From Bacteroidota bacterium (GTDB taxonomy: Bacteria; Bacteroidota; Ignavibacteria; Kapaibacteriales; HRBIN21): 64,000 bases of DNA. The stretch spans positions 1-64,000 of the forward strand of contig JAUQPR010000009.1 of assembly GCA_030550275.1 (NCBI GenBank), in the 5' to 3' direction. Each line of letters starts with the position of its first letter. The first letter of the stretch is position 1. This document shows positions 46,886 to 59,768 of the stretch, piece by piece. The translations under genes and the position numbers were made by a program. The notes below the pieces were generated by a model. The model saw only the letters and a list, made by a program, of their open reading frames with translations, had not been told where the DNA came from and made no database searches.

Positions 46886-49108
46886 ATGCCTGTCGGGAAG
46901 GGCTACGAAGAACTTTTTGCCGAAGTCGCACAGCGCCGGGTTGGAACGCGCCGAATTCGCCTGTGGGTGCCTGCGCTCCTGGTGCTGCTGTTCGTGCTGG
47001 GGATAAGCCTGACGCTGTGGTACCTGACGAAGGAGCGCATCGAAAGCGAGCAGCGCGCCCTCTTTGAGCGCTCCGTCTCCTCCGTTGTAAGCCGGCTGCA
47101 GCAGCGGTACCGCGACCACGAACGGGTTTTGCGCTCGCTTCAGGCACTCTACGGCAGCTTCGTCCACGTCGTGCGGGACATCTTCGAGCTCTACGCCGCC
47201 ATCCCGGTGCGGCAGTCTCCGGCAGTGTTGACCATCGGGTATGCCCCGTGCGTTGAAGCATCACGCCTGGGAGCGTTCCTGCATTATGCCCGCTCGGAGC
47301 GCTTCTATGACTACCGCCTTCGCCCGCCGGTCATTGTGGACTCGCTGCTCTTCCCGCTGCTCTACGTCGTGCCCACCGACAGCGCTCCCGAATGGGTGGG
47401 CTGGAATGCTGCCACCGACCCACCCCGAAGAGCCGCCATTGTGCGCGCCTACACCGAGGGTCGCCTCACGGCAACCCCGTGGATGCCCTTGCGCACGACG
47501 CCGGATACCGTCTGGGGGTTCGTCCTCGTTGCACCGCTGTACCGGTCCCAGCCGCATGCGTTTGCCGAGCTGCAAACCGCTCACGGATACGTCGAGGGCG
47601 TGCTCCTGATGGAGATTGACGGACGCCGGTTCATCAACTCCGCTTTTTCTCCGCCTGCGCCGACGGATTCGCTCATCGTGCTGGAGTGCTACGACGTGGT
47701 TCTCCCGGCGGGCAAACGCCAACGGATTGCACAATCGCCGAATCGAGCCAATGTCCCCGAGCAGTTCACCCCCGTCCTTGCTGAAACACAGCAGTTGGTG
47801 CTTGCCGACCGCGCTCTCGAGCTCCTCTTTGCCACCGTGCCCCAATTCGGCCGAGGTTCTCAGCGCTGGGTGCCATGGCTGGTGCTCGGCGGTGGGGTCC
47901 TCACCAGCTTCATCGCCTTCGGCTTTGTGCTCTCTCTGGTGAGCACCCGTGCGCGCGCGGTGGCACTGGCTGAGCAGATGACCCGGGCGCAGCGCCGCAT
48001 CCTGGAAGCCTCGCACGACATCATCGCCGTCTGGAGCGCCGACGGGCTCTGGCGCAGCGTCAATCCCGCCATCAGAGCTACTCTGGGATACGCCCCGGAG
48101 CAGCTCCTGGGCACAGCTGTTGAGGCATTGGTGGTTCCCTCCGCGCGGGCAAGCCTCCAGCGCGCCATTCACGAAGCCCCCGATGAACAGCCCTTCCTCC
48201 TGGAGCTTCCCATGCAGAGCGCTCACGGAGAGGAGCGCTGGATTGGGTGGAACCTCACCCGCTCCGCTGCCGATGGACTCATCTACGCCATCGGACGCGA
48301 CATCACCGCGCAGAAGGAGCTTCAGCGTCGCCAGCTCCTCACGCAGCGCCAGCTCCAGCTGTCCCAGCAATGGGCACTGGCGGCAAGCGAATTCAAAACC
48401 GATTTCGTGCGCCGCCTGGGCTTCCAGCTCCGCAACGGGCTCACCGGTCTGCTGGGCTTTGCGCAGCTCCTGGCGGAGCGCCAATACAGCACCGAGGAGG
48501 AAGCCCAGGAGTACGCCCACGCAATCCAAGAGAGCGCCGAATACCTCTTCAGCTTGGTTGCCGAAAGCCTGGAGGGCGAGGAGCCTCCGCTTGAACAGCC
48601 CACACAGCCCATCGCTCCCATTCTCACACAGCTTGCCGACGAGCTGGCGCGGCAGCGTCCACAGGCACGCCTCTCTGTGTACGGCGTCTCCGAGGAGCTC
48701 GCTACTCCGGCAAATGCTGAGCTCCTGCACCAGGCGCTCCAGGCACTCCTCCTGGGCATATGCCCGCAGGAGACCCCTATCGAGCTCTCCTGCCGAATCG
48801 AGTCGAACCTCGCCGAAGGCAGCGCGGAGTGGACGATCACCGCACCGGCAACCGACCTCGTGCAGCGCGCACTGGAGCTGATGCGCCAAGCTTCCCCATT
48901 GCATGCGCTTGAGCAGGACGATACCGGCACAGTCTTCCAGCTCCTGCTGGCGCAGGCGCTCATCGAGCGGCTGCATTCGCGGCTCAGCATCGAAAGCGTT
49001 GATTCCATGCTCGTTGCTGTTTTCACACTCCCCATCCAGCGCCAGTTCCTGGCGGCTGCAGCACAGCCACACCATCCTTCGGCACGGCAGGCGGCGGAAA
49101 AGGTCTAA
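46886..49108 (+). CDS. CHASE-PAS sensor with degenerate histidine-kinase core
   Basis: 740-aa membrane protein. TM helices at about 26-47 and 328-352 enclose a periplasmic CHASE domain (about 50-325; YAPCVEASRLGAFLHYARSE). A PAS domain follows (about 372-480; ILEASHDIIAVWSADGLW). Then comes a HisKA-like helix where the acceptor should be: SEFKTDFVRRLGFQLRNGLT aligns with the SHELRTPL motif, but Phe513 replaces His. The ATPase-like end shows no N-box Asn or DxGxG. It therefore looks like a pseudokinase that senses and transmits without autophosphorylation, perhaps by binding another kinase. ATG at 46886; 62 bases separate it from queC. Confidence 0.82.
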   Translation: MPVGKGYEELFAEVAQRRVGTRRIRLWVPALLVLLFVLGISLTLWYLTKERIESEQRALFERSVSSVVSRLQQRYRDHERVLRSLQALYGSFVHVVRDIFELYAAIPVRQSPAVLTIGYAPCVEASRLGAFLHYARSERFYDYRLRPPVIVDSLLFPLLYVVPTDSAPEWVGWNAATDPPRRAAIVRAYTEGRLTATPWMPLRTTPDTVWGFVLVAPLYRSQPHAFAELQTAHGYVEGVLLMEIDGRRFINSAFSPPAPTDSLIVLECYDVVLPAGKRQRIAQSPNRANVPEQFTPVLAETQQLVLADRALELLFATVPQFGRGSQRWVPWLVLGGGVLTSFIAFGFVLSLVSTRARAVALAEQMTRAQRRILEASHDIIAVWSADGLWRSVNPAIRATLGYAPEQLLGTAVEALVVPSARASLQRAIHEAPDEQPFLLELPMQSAHGEERWIGWNLTRSAADGLIYAIGRDITAQKELQRRQLLTQRQLQLSQQWALAASEFKTDFVRRLGFQLRNGLTGLLGFAQLLAERQYSTEEEAQEYAHAIQESAEYLFSLVAESLEGEEPPLEQPTQPIAPILTQLADELARQRPQARLSVYGVSEELATPANAELLHQALQALLLGICPQETPIELSCRIESNLAEGSAEWTITAPATDLVQRALELMRQASPLHALEQDDTGTVFQLLLAQALIERLHSRLSIESVDSMLVAVFTLPIQRQFLAAAAQPHHPSARQAAEKV

Positions 49109-49113
49109 TTTCG
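49106..49113 (+). promoter_or_regulatory. Weak -7 promoter motif before the OmpA-domain gene
   Basis: TAATTTCG, seven of eight bases of TAnnTTTG, overlapping the stop codon of the sensor gene, 35 bases before the ATG at 49148. Confidence 0.35.
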
Positions 49114-49147
49114 CCCTGCAGTACTGTTGCGCCAGCTCGTGCGTGGC

Positions 49148-51235
49148 ATGCGGGCAGTGCTCCTTCTGGCGGCAGCGGCAAGCCTCTTGAGCGCGCAGCC
49201 GCCGCCAAAACCCTGGATACGGCTTGGAGCGTTTGCCGGATACGGGGCGACCATATACGCAGCGGACTTCCGGCAGTTGCCCGGCATCCCCAACTGCTGT
49301 CCTGGCTTCGATGGTGGGCGCGGAACGGGGCTGAGCCTTGCGCTCATCGGCGAATACCCCTGGTACCCGCTTGCCTGGCTCAATGCGCAGTTGAGCTACT
49401 GGAACCTCTCCGGAAACCTCTGGAAGCAGGAGCAGATTGGCAACGTTGCGCTCGTCTCGCCCGGTGGGGATACCTCTGTGCTGCCCGCGCGGGTGGAGCA
49501 CGTCCTCAAGGCGCACATTGGTGTGATTGCACTCGAGGGCGGGGTGAGCTCGCGCTTCTTCGAGCGCTTCCTGCTGCGCGTGGGCATCATCGCCGCCCTT
49601 CCGGTACAAAAGCAGTTCGAGCAGTACGAGCGGCTGCTCTCGCCCGAGGGCTTCCTCTTTGCCCGTGAGGGAAGCCGTATCCGGAACCGCTACGCTGGCT
49701 CAATCCCGCAAGCGCCGGTCGCGCTCTTGGGTAGCTCCTTCAGTGTTGGCTATGCATTGCCCGCGGGCACAGATTGGGAGCTGCTGCCAACCCTTGCGTA
49801 CGCGATCTTCCTCAACAATCTCAGCAGCGTCCCGTGGAAGCCCTCCGCCCTGCGGGTCGGCTTGGCAGTGATGCGCACGCTGCGGCGCCCGCCGGAACCG
49901 CTCTACGACACCCTCTACCAGCGCGATACGCTCGCCGTGGAACAGGTGGGCTTGGAGAGCGAACGGCTCGACCTTGCCGAACGCACTATCTCCACCGATA
50001 CTCTCCGCACCGACGCCCTGATTCGCTACCGCACCACCATCGCGGAACGCTGGGTTCGGCGCATCCCGCGCCAACCTCGGCTGGAGCTCTCGCTCCGCTT
50101 TGCTCCCACTGCGGAGCCCGTACGCCTGGAGGAGCTGGAGCAGGAGGAGTTCTTCCCGCTCCTGCCCTACGTGTTCTTCCCCGAGGGCTCTGCCGATCTT
50201 GCGCGGACGCGCATGCGGCTGCTCTCGCCCCAGGAGGCTGCGGAGTTCGACGAGCGCGCCCTCCCAATGCAAACGCTGCAGCTCTACGCCCATCTGCTCA
50301 ACATCGTCGGCGCCCGCTTGAAGCAGCTCCCGCAGGCACGGCTGACCATTACCGGCTGCGTCAGTAACGTCGGGGAGGAGCAGGGCAACCTTGCGCTGGC
50401 ACGCCGGCGCGCCGAAGCGGTCCGGGACTACCTCATGCGGGTCTGGGGGATAGATTCCTCTCGGCTGGTACTGCGAGCCCGGCTGCTGCCGGCTGCGCCC
50501 TCAAATCCGGCAACGCCGGAGGGGCAGGAGGAGAACCGCCGCGTTGAGCTGAGCTCGGCAACCTGGGAGCTGCTCGCTCCGGTTCGGCTTGCCGAGATCG
50601 GCTACATCCTCACGCCCGCCACTCTCGAAGTGCTCCCGAGCGTCGAAACCGAAGCTGGTCTGGAGCATTGGGAGCTGGAGCTGCGCTCCGCCCGTCATGT
50701 TCTGGCAAGATCCGAAGGCAGCCAACTGCCGGCAGCGGTAGAGTTCGCCCCACCGGCGCAGCTCCTTTCGTTGGCGGATTCGCTCCTTGTGGCGCAGCTC
50801 CGCGTGCGCGACCGCTTTGGGCAGGAGCGGAGCGCCACCGCCGTGCTGCCGCTCCAGCGGCTCACACTGCGGCAGAAGCGCGCCGAACGCTTCGGCAATC
50901 AACGGCGCGAACGCTTTGTGCTGACGCTGTTTGAGTTCGACAAAGCCACCCTCACCGCGGAGCACCGGCGTCTGCTACAGCTTGTGCGGCAGCGCCTGCG
51001 CCCCGGCATGCACCTTGTCATTGCTGGGTACACCGACCGCACTGGCGATCCCGCACACAACCGCCGCCTGGCTGAGCAGCGCTGCCAGAACGTCTGGCGC
51101 TTCCTGCAACAGCCCGGCATCACAGCGGAGCTACAGCCCATCGGCAGCGACGTCCTGCTCTACCCCAACGAGCTGCCCGAAGGACGCGCCTACAGCCGAA
51201 CCGTGCACATTGACCTCTTCAGCCCCATCGAGTAG
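49148..51235 (+). CDS. Outer-membrane protein with two OmpA-like domains
   Basis: 695-aa protein with signal peptide MRAVLLLAAAASLLSA. An N-terminal barrel-like region (about 20-245) contains GAFAGYGATIYAADFRQLPG. A first OmpA-like domain follows (about 345-475: PYVFFPEGSADLARTRMRLL, ITGCVSNVGEEQGNLALARR), then a second at the C-terminus (FEFDKATLTAEHRRLLQLVR, VIAGYTDRTGDPAHNRRLAE). The second has the peptidoglycan-binding Asp/Arg pattern; the first is less regular. It probably ties outer membrane to peptidoglycan. Its stop abuts the convergent YdjM-like stop with no spacer. TTG starts upstream exist; the ATG at 49148 gives the clean signal. Confidence 0.86.
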   Translation: MRAVLLLAAAASLLSAQPPPKPWIRLGAFAGYGATIYAADFRQLPGIPNCCPGFDGGRGTGLSLALIGEYPWYPLAWLNAQLSYWNLSGNLWKQEQIGNVALVSPGGDTSVLPARVEHVLKAHIGVIALEGGVSSRFFERFLLRVGIIAALPVQKQFEQYERLLSPEGFLFAREGSRIRNRYAGSIPQAPVALLGSSFSVGYALPAGTDWELLPTLAYAIFLNNLSSVPWKPSALRVGLAVMRTLRRPPEPLYDTLYQRDTLAVEQVGLESERLDLAERTISTDTLRTDALIRYRTTIAERWVRRIPRQPRLELSLRFAPTAEPVRLEELEQEEFFPLLPYVFFPEGSADLARTRMRLLSPQEAAEFDERALPMQTLQLYAHLLNIVGARLKQLPQARLTITGCVSNVGEEQGNLALARRRAEAVRDYLMRVWGIDSSRLVLRARLLPAAPSNPATPEGQEENRRVELSSATWELLAPVRLAEIGYILTPATLEVLPSVETEAGLEHWELELRSARHVLARSEGSQLPAAVEFAPPAQLLSLADSLLVAQLRVRDRFGQERSATAVLPLQRLTLRQKRAERFGNQRRERFVLTLFEFDKATLTAEHRRLLQLVRQRLRPGMHLVIAGYTDRTGDPAHNRRLAEQRCQNVWRFLQQPGITAELQPIGSDVLLYPNELPEGRAYSRTVHIDLFSPIE

Positions 51236-51871
51236 CTACAAGCTGCGCCAGCACAGCACCAGCAGCACGCCGAGCACCCCGTACGTCAGCAGCGTTGCCC
51301 ACGGCGCCTGACGCGTGCCCAACTTGAGTGCCGACCCCACCGTGCGCTTGGGTCTCCAACGCATCCCGGAGCTATCCACGAACGCAAAGAGCTCATCCAG
51401 CACCAAGTGGCTCAGGAAGCCCATGCCAGCGGCAAACGCCAGAAAGAGCCGCACCGGCAGCGGCAGCCCCGCAGCAGCCCAAAACACCAGCGCCGTCCAC
51501 ACCCCACACATCGGCAGACTGTGGAACATCCCTCGGTGCACGGTCATCCGACGCAGGAGCGCCCGCAGCGCCCACCGCACCACCCAGAAGCCCATCACAA
51601 TGATGCCGAGCTGCTCCATGGCTGTGCCCCCCACGCGAGCATGCCACCATTCCCAGCTGAGCATCACCACCAACACTGCGGCGCTGCTGAGCACAAACTC
51701 GGCAAACCGGCTGCGCGGATGGTCCAAATCCGGCAACACCCCACCGAGCGTGCAGAGAACCCCCGCTGCCAGTGCAATCGCCCAGGGCAGCATCAGGAAT
51801 CCCGCGCCTGCCCCCACCAGCCCCGCCCCTATCGCCGCCGATACCCCAACATGCTGCTCAAAGCGTGCCAT
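51236..51871 (-). CDS. YdjM/DUF457-like membrane protein (putative metal-dependent hydrolase)
   Basis: 211-aa inner-membrane protein with about four or five TM helices. The family metal residues are visible: GGVLPDLDHPRSRFAEF, TVHRGMFHSLPMC and FLSHLVLDELF (three His/Asp-bearing motifs typical of the YdjM group). Function in vivo is unknown. It overlaps the upstream endonuclease IV gene by 14 bases. Confidence 0.85.
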   Translation of the reverse strand: MARFEQHVGVSAAIGAGLVGAGAGFLMLPWAIALAAGVLCTLGGVLPDLDHPRSRFAEFVLSSAAVLVVMLSWEWWHARVGGTAMEQLGIIVMGFWVVRWALRALLRRMTVHRGMFHSLPMCGVWTALVFWAAAGLPLPVRLFLAFAAGMGFLSHLVLDELFAFVDSSGMRWRPKRTVGSALKLGTRQAPWATLLTYGVLGVLLVLCWRSL

Positions 51872-52757
51872 CCTGCGACCAGAGCTGCTGCAGCTCCTGC
51901 TCCGAGAGCATCTCTCCGCGCGCCAAGCGCCGGAGGACGCTCAAATTGATGCGGTCCTCCCGCTCATCTTCCCCTTTCGGCGTCTCCAAAATCATTGGGA
52001 TGCTCCGCAGCCGTGGCTCCTGCAGTATCCGGCGAAAGCACTCCAATCCGCAGTACCCAAGCCCGATGTGCTCGTGGCGGTCCCGGCGCGAGCCCGCCGG
52101 ATAGCGGCTATCGTTGAGATGGAGCACCCCTAAGCGCTCCCATCCAAAGCGCCGTTGGAACTCCTCCCAGAAGCGCTCGTATCCCTCGGGCAGATCCAGC
52201 CGATACCCTGCTGCCAATGCATGGCAGGTGTCTACGCACACTCCCACATCGCCATCGGGCAGGCAACCGAGCATCGTCTCCAACTCCTCCAACGAGCTGC
52301 CCAGGGCATTCCCCTGTCCGGCGGTCAGCTCCAGGCACAGCCGCGGAGAGGAGCCGTACTCTGCAAGCATCCGAGCCAGCGCAGTGCACAGGTGGGCAAT
52401 GCCCGTGGTGCGCTCCTGCGGAGGACAGCTCCCCGGATGCAGCACCAGGAGCTCGATCCCCAACTGCTGGCAGCGCCGGAACTCCGCATCCAGGGCACGG
52501 ATGCTCATCTGCCGAACCCGCTCGTCGGGCGATGCAAGGTTCAGTAGATACGGCGCGTGGGCAATCACCGGAGTAATCCCGCTGCGGGCACGTTCGAGTC
52601 GGAAGAGCTCGGCACTCTCCTGGGGCACCGCGTCGAATGCCCAACGCCGGCTTGCTGCCGTGAAGACCTGGAAGGTTGTGCATCCCAAGTGCAGTGCCCG
52701 CTCCACCGCCTGCGCCACTCCGCCGGCGATGCTCACATGAACCCCAAGCCGCAGCAT
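51858..52757 (-). CDS. nfo: Endonuclease IV
   Basis: 299-aa AP endonuclease with a TIM barrel and three zinc ions, which nicks 5' to abasic sites. Starts LRLGVHVSIAGGVAQAVERA. Metal ligands are in LVLHPGSC (His), LCLELTAGQGNALG (Glu), VCVDTCHALAAGY (Asp, His), HLNDSRYPAGSRRDRHEHIG (Asp, His) and ILETPKG (Glu). With UDG at 5061-5930 it belongs to base excision repair. ATG 52757 is preferred over an in-frame start at 52799. Confidence 0.95.
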   Translation of the reverse strand: MLRLGVHVSIAGGVAQAVERALHLGCTTFQVFTAASRRWAFDAVPQESAELFRLERARSGITPVIAHAPYLLNLASPDERVRQMSIRALDAEFRRCQQLGIELLVLHPGSCPPQERTTGIAHLCTALARMLAEYGSSPRLCLELTAGQGNALGSSLEELETMLGCLPDGDVGVCVDTCHALAAGYRLDLPEGYERFWEEFQRRFGWERLGVLHLNDSRYPAGSRRDRHEHIGLGYCGLECFRRILQEPRLRSIPMILETPKGEDEREDRINLSVLRRLARGEMLSEQELQQLWSQDGTL

Positions 52758-52772
52758 GCCGTCGTGCCTTTC

Positions 52773-52780
52773 TATTTTCG
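52773..52780 (+). promoter_or_regulatory. Weak -7 promoter motif before rfbC
   Basis: TATTTTCG, seven of eight bases of TAnnTTTG, 25 bases before the rfbC ATG within the 47-base divergent gap with nfo. Confidence 0.4.
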
Positions 52781-52804
52781 TGCACTCAGCAGAGCGCATC
52801 TCCG

Positions 52805-53371
52805 ATGCCGCTGGAGTTGGTCCACAGCGCCTTTGAGGGCGCGCTCAAGCTGCTGCGCGCCCCTCGGTACCGCGACCACCGGGGCTGGTTCACCGAGGTC
52901 TTCCGCAATGACGAACTGCAACGCCTCGGCATCCCCACACCCTTTGTGCAGGAGAACCACTCCCGTTCGCGCCGCAACGTGCTGCGGGGGCTGCATTTCC
53001 AATACGACCCACCCATGGGGAAGCTGCTGCGCGTCACGCGCGGTCGTGCCTTTGTGGTCGAAGTAGACATCCGCCCCGATTCCCCAACGCTGGGACAGTG
53101 GTTTGCCGTGGAGCTCTCCTCGCGCCAACCGCTGCTGCTGTGGATTCCGCCGGGCTTTGCCAATGGATTCTGTGCCCTCTCCGCCGTGGTCGAGGTGCAG
53201 TACCTGTGCACGGCACCGTACAACCCCGCCGGTGAAGCCGCCATCCGATGGAACGACCCCGCACTGGCTATTCCCTGGCCTGTCAGCGCTCCAATCCTCT
53301 CGGAGCGGGACCGGAACGCACCATCCCTGCGGGAGTGGCTGGAACAGCTCCCCGCGCCGTTCCGAGCCTAA
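52805..53371 (+). CDS. rfbC: dTDP-4-dehydrorhamnose 3,5-epimerase
   Basis: 188-aa cupin enzyme, third step of dTDP-L-rhamnose synthesis for surface glycans. Seen are FVQENHSRSRRNVLRGLHFQ, with the catalytic His in RGLHFQ, then GRAFVVEVDIRPDSPT, and PPGFANGFCALSAVVEVQY. The C-terminal AIRWNDPALAIPWP is typical. Its partners rfbA, rfbB and rfbD are not in the window, so the pathway is split. The stop is one base from the convergent thiI stop. Confidence 0.95.
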   Translation: MPLELVHSAFEGALKLLRAPRYRDHRGWFTEVFRNDELQRLGIPTPFVQENHSRSRRNVLRGLHFQYDPPMGKLLRVTRGRAFVVEVDIRPDSPTLGQWFAVELSSRQPLLLWIPPGFANGFCALSAVVEVQYLCTAPYNPAGEAAIRWNDPALAIPWPVSAPILSERDRNAPSLREWLEQLPAPFRA

Positions 53372-53372
53372 G

Positions 53373-54578
53373 CTATGCCGGCTCCGGCGCATTCGGCCGC
53401 ACGGGAAAGCGCTCATGAACGCACTCCTGCTCCTGCAGTGCCCGCTGCACCAACTCCTCGATGGGCAGCCGTGCCTCCAGTGCGGCGATCTGCTCCGGAT
53501 CGCTGCGCGTTGCTGAATGGCGCGGGACAAAGAGGCTGCAGCAATCCTCATCAGGCTGGATGGAGATCTCGTAGGTGCCAATCCGGCGGGCAAGCTCGAC
53601 GATTTCGTGCTTGGACATGCCAATGAGCGGTCGCAGCACGGGCATCTCGGCAGCGGCGTCGATCACTGCAAGATTGGAGAGCGTCTGCGAGCTCACCTGT
53701 GCCAGGCTTTCGCCGGTCACCAGCGCGTGCGCCCGGAGCTGCCGCGCAATTCGTTCGGCAATCCGGTACATGAAGCGGCGATACAGCACAACTCGAAACT
53801 CCGGCGGTGCCAGCACAAGGACGTGCTGCTGAATCTCCGCCAGCGGCACCAGAAACAGGCGCGAATGGTACTGGTACCGTGTCAGATGCTGCACCAATTG
53901 CCGCGCCTTCTCCTGCGATCGGCGCGATACCAGCGGGAAGCTGTGGAAATGCACGAACTCCACCTGGCATCCCCGCAGCATCATCCGCCATGCAGCAACG
54001 GGGGAGTCAATCCCGCCGGACAGCAGCGCAACCACCCGACCGCTGACCCCTACGGGCAATCCTCCAATCCCCTCGAAGCGCTCGACAAAGATGTAGACGC
54101 CCTCGGAGAGCACCCGCACCCAGATGGTCCGCTCCGGCTGGGTCAAATTCACCCGCGCACCGGTCCACTCAGCAATAGCGGCACCCAAGCGGCTCTCCAT
54201 TTCGGGCGCGGGGAAGAGGAAGCGCTTATCGGTTCGCCGGCACCGTACGGCGAAGGAGGCAAAGGGTCCCATCTCGGCGAGCACTCGCTGAACCCCCTGC
54301 AGGACATCTTCCCAAGTGTGCTGGGTCCGCCATGCTGGCACAACGTACTCCACACCGATGACCGAACAGAGCCGTTCGCGCACCGCCTGCTCCAGCTCCG
54401 GCGGGGTCCGAACCTCAGCAAACTGCGGTGGAATGCGCCGCACCCGAACACCAAAATCGCTCAGCGCAATCTGGAGATTGCGCAGCGCCACGCGGTAGAA
54501 GAAGGGGCGATTGTTCCCCTTGAGCACCAGCTCATGGAAGAGAGCCACCAGCAGCACCCGCTCCACTTTCGCGTCCAT
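53373..54578 (-). CDS. thiI: tRNA sulfurtransferase ThiI (without rhodanese domain)
   Basis: 401-aa protein that makes 4-thiouridine at tRNA position 8 and may give sulfur for thiazole. An N-terminal ferredoxin-like and THUMP region (ELVLKGNNRPFFYRVALRNL, about 1-165) precedes the PP-loop ATPase with LLSGGIDSPVAAWRM. EDCCSLFVPRHSATR near the C-terminus has the conserved Cys. The rhodanese domain of E. coli ThiI is missing, as in many bacteria. It overlaps the NUDIX gene by 47 bases. Confidence 0.93.
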   Translation of the reverse strand: MDAKVERVLLVALFHELVLKGNNRPFFYRVALRNLQIALSDFGVRVRRIPPQFAEVRTPPELEQAVRERLCSVIGVEYVVPAWRTQHTWEDVLQGVQRVLAEMGPFASFAVRCRRTDKRFLFPAPEMESRLGAAIAEWTGARVNLTQPERTIWVRVLSEGVYIFVERFEGIGGLPVGVSGRVVALLSGGIDSPVAAWRMMLRGCQVEFVHFHSFPLVSRRSQEKARQLVQHLTRYQYHSRLFLVPLAEIQQHVLVLAPPEFRVVLYRRFMYRIAERIARQLRAHALVTGESLAQVSSQTLSNLAVIDAAAEMPVLRPLIGMSKHEIVELARRIGTYEISIQPDEDCCSLFVPRHSATRSDPEQIAALEARLPIEELVQRALQEQECVHERFPVRPNAPEPA

Positions 54579-54995
54579 GGTAGTCCAAGGCCAACTGACA
54601 ACACAACGACCCCTGGAGTGCTCCGGCACGGAGCTCCTCCAGCTCTCCCCATCGCCATTGCCGGTAGTAGGTAGCCGTGCGGGGAGCATCTTGCGGCAAC
54701 CTTGGGGTTCCGGCAAGCAGCGCGCCGTAGAGCCGCATCCGAAGCCGATACTGGGCACGCTGCTGCTCCCCGCTGCACAGGAAGCGGAACTCCAGCAGCT
54801 CCGTCCCCAGCTTCTGCCGCACCAGCCGCCGAAGTGCAGCTTCATCGCTCTCACCGGGCTGCAACGTCACCGCTGGAAGCCCCCAAATGCCGGGCAGCTC
54901 GGCGTCCTCCTCGGGACGCTGCACCAGGAGCACCTTGCCCGGCTCATTCGGCGAATACACCACCACTGCGATGCTCTCCTTGAGCGTTGCCGTGC

Positions 54996-54999
<4 letters not shown>
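54532..54999 (-). CDS. NUDIX-fold protein with altered NUDIX box
   Basis: 155-aa protein with the NUDIX fold (ESIAVVVYSPNEPGKVLLVQ). The NUDIX box reads LQPGESDEAALRRLVRQKLG. The GX5 and helix layout is kept, but the metal-binding REXXEE is replaced by RRLVRQK, so hydrolase activity is doubtful. The rest is typical of NUDIX proteins (YRLRMRLYGALLAG, then the tail YRQWRWGELEELR). It is coupled by ATGA to the ftsW-like gene and overlaps thiI. Confidence 0.75.
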
Positions 55000-59090
<4,091 letters not shown>

Positions 59091-59093
59091 GCC

Positions 59094-59768
59094 ATGCTGC
59101 AGATTGACTACCGCAAGTACCCGCTACCCCGGCTGCGCCATCACGCCAGCGCGTACTTGTACATCCCGCTGGCACAGCTCCGTGTGCGCCCTCGTGGCTA
59201 CCCTCCCGTGCCGGAGCAGCTCAATTGGAGCGAGCTGTTCGCCAACGGAGCCCCGCCCACCTGCCTGGATGTCGGCTGCGGTCTGGGGAGGTTCCTGCTG
59301 AACTACGCCGTGCTACACCCACAGGAGAACATCCTGGGGCTTGAGGTGCGCAAGAAAGCCGTCGAGTGGCTCGATACCGTCATCCGCGGTGAAGGGATCG
59401 GCAATGCTGCCGTGCTGTGGTACAGCGTCGTCAACGGCTTTCCCTTCCTTGCCAGCGATAGCATCGAGCACATCTTCTACCTCTTCCCCGACCCTTGGCC
59501 GAAGAAGCGCCACCACAAGCGGCGCGCGCTCACCCCAGAGGTGCTGAGGGAGTTCTTCCGCGTCCTCCGCCCCGGTGGGCAGTTGTGGCTGGCAACGGAT
59601 GTGGCAGAGCTGGACGAATACCACTGCACGCTGCTGCACGAGCACGGCGGCTTCGAGTGCGAAGAGGTGCACGATGACAGCGCCTGGGGGCTTCCCTTGA
59701 GCGACCAGGAGCTCTTCTGCCGGCAGAAGGGTATCCCGTACGTGCGACGCCGCTGCCGCAAGCGATGA
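59094..59768 (+). CDS. trmB: tRNA (guanine(46)-N7)-methyltransferase
   Basis: 224-aa SAM-dependent enzyme. SAM site CLDVGCGLGRFLLNYAVLHP, acidic loop LGLEVRKKAVEWL, and catalytic block YLFPDPWPKKRHHKRRALTP are typical. N-terminal 50 residues form a less common extension with YRKYPLPRLRHHASAYLYI. It overlaps aat by four bases (ATGA). Confidence 0.95.
   Translation: MLQIDYRKYPLPRLRHHASAYLYIPLAQLRVRPRGYPPVPEQLNWSELFANGAPPTCLDVGCGLGRFLLNYAVLHPQENILGLEVRKKAVEWLDTVIRGEGIGNAAVLWYSVVNGFPFLASDSIEHIFYLFPDPWPKKRHHKRRALTPEVLREFFRVLRPGGQLWLATDVAELDEYHCTLLHEHGGFECEEVHDDSAWGLPLSDQELFCRQKGIPYVRRRCRKR

Noticed and set aside
47261-49609. A 782-codon open frame antisense to the CHASE-PAS and OmpA-domain genes
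   Set aside because: It crosses two genes with clear domains and has Arg/His/Gln-rich composition typical of shadow frames.
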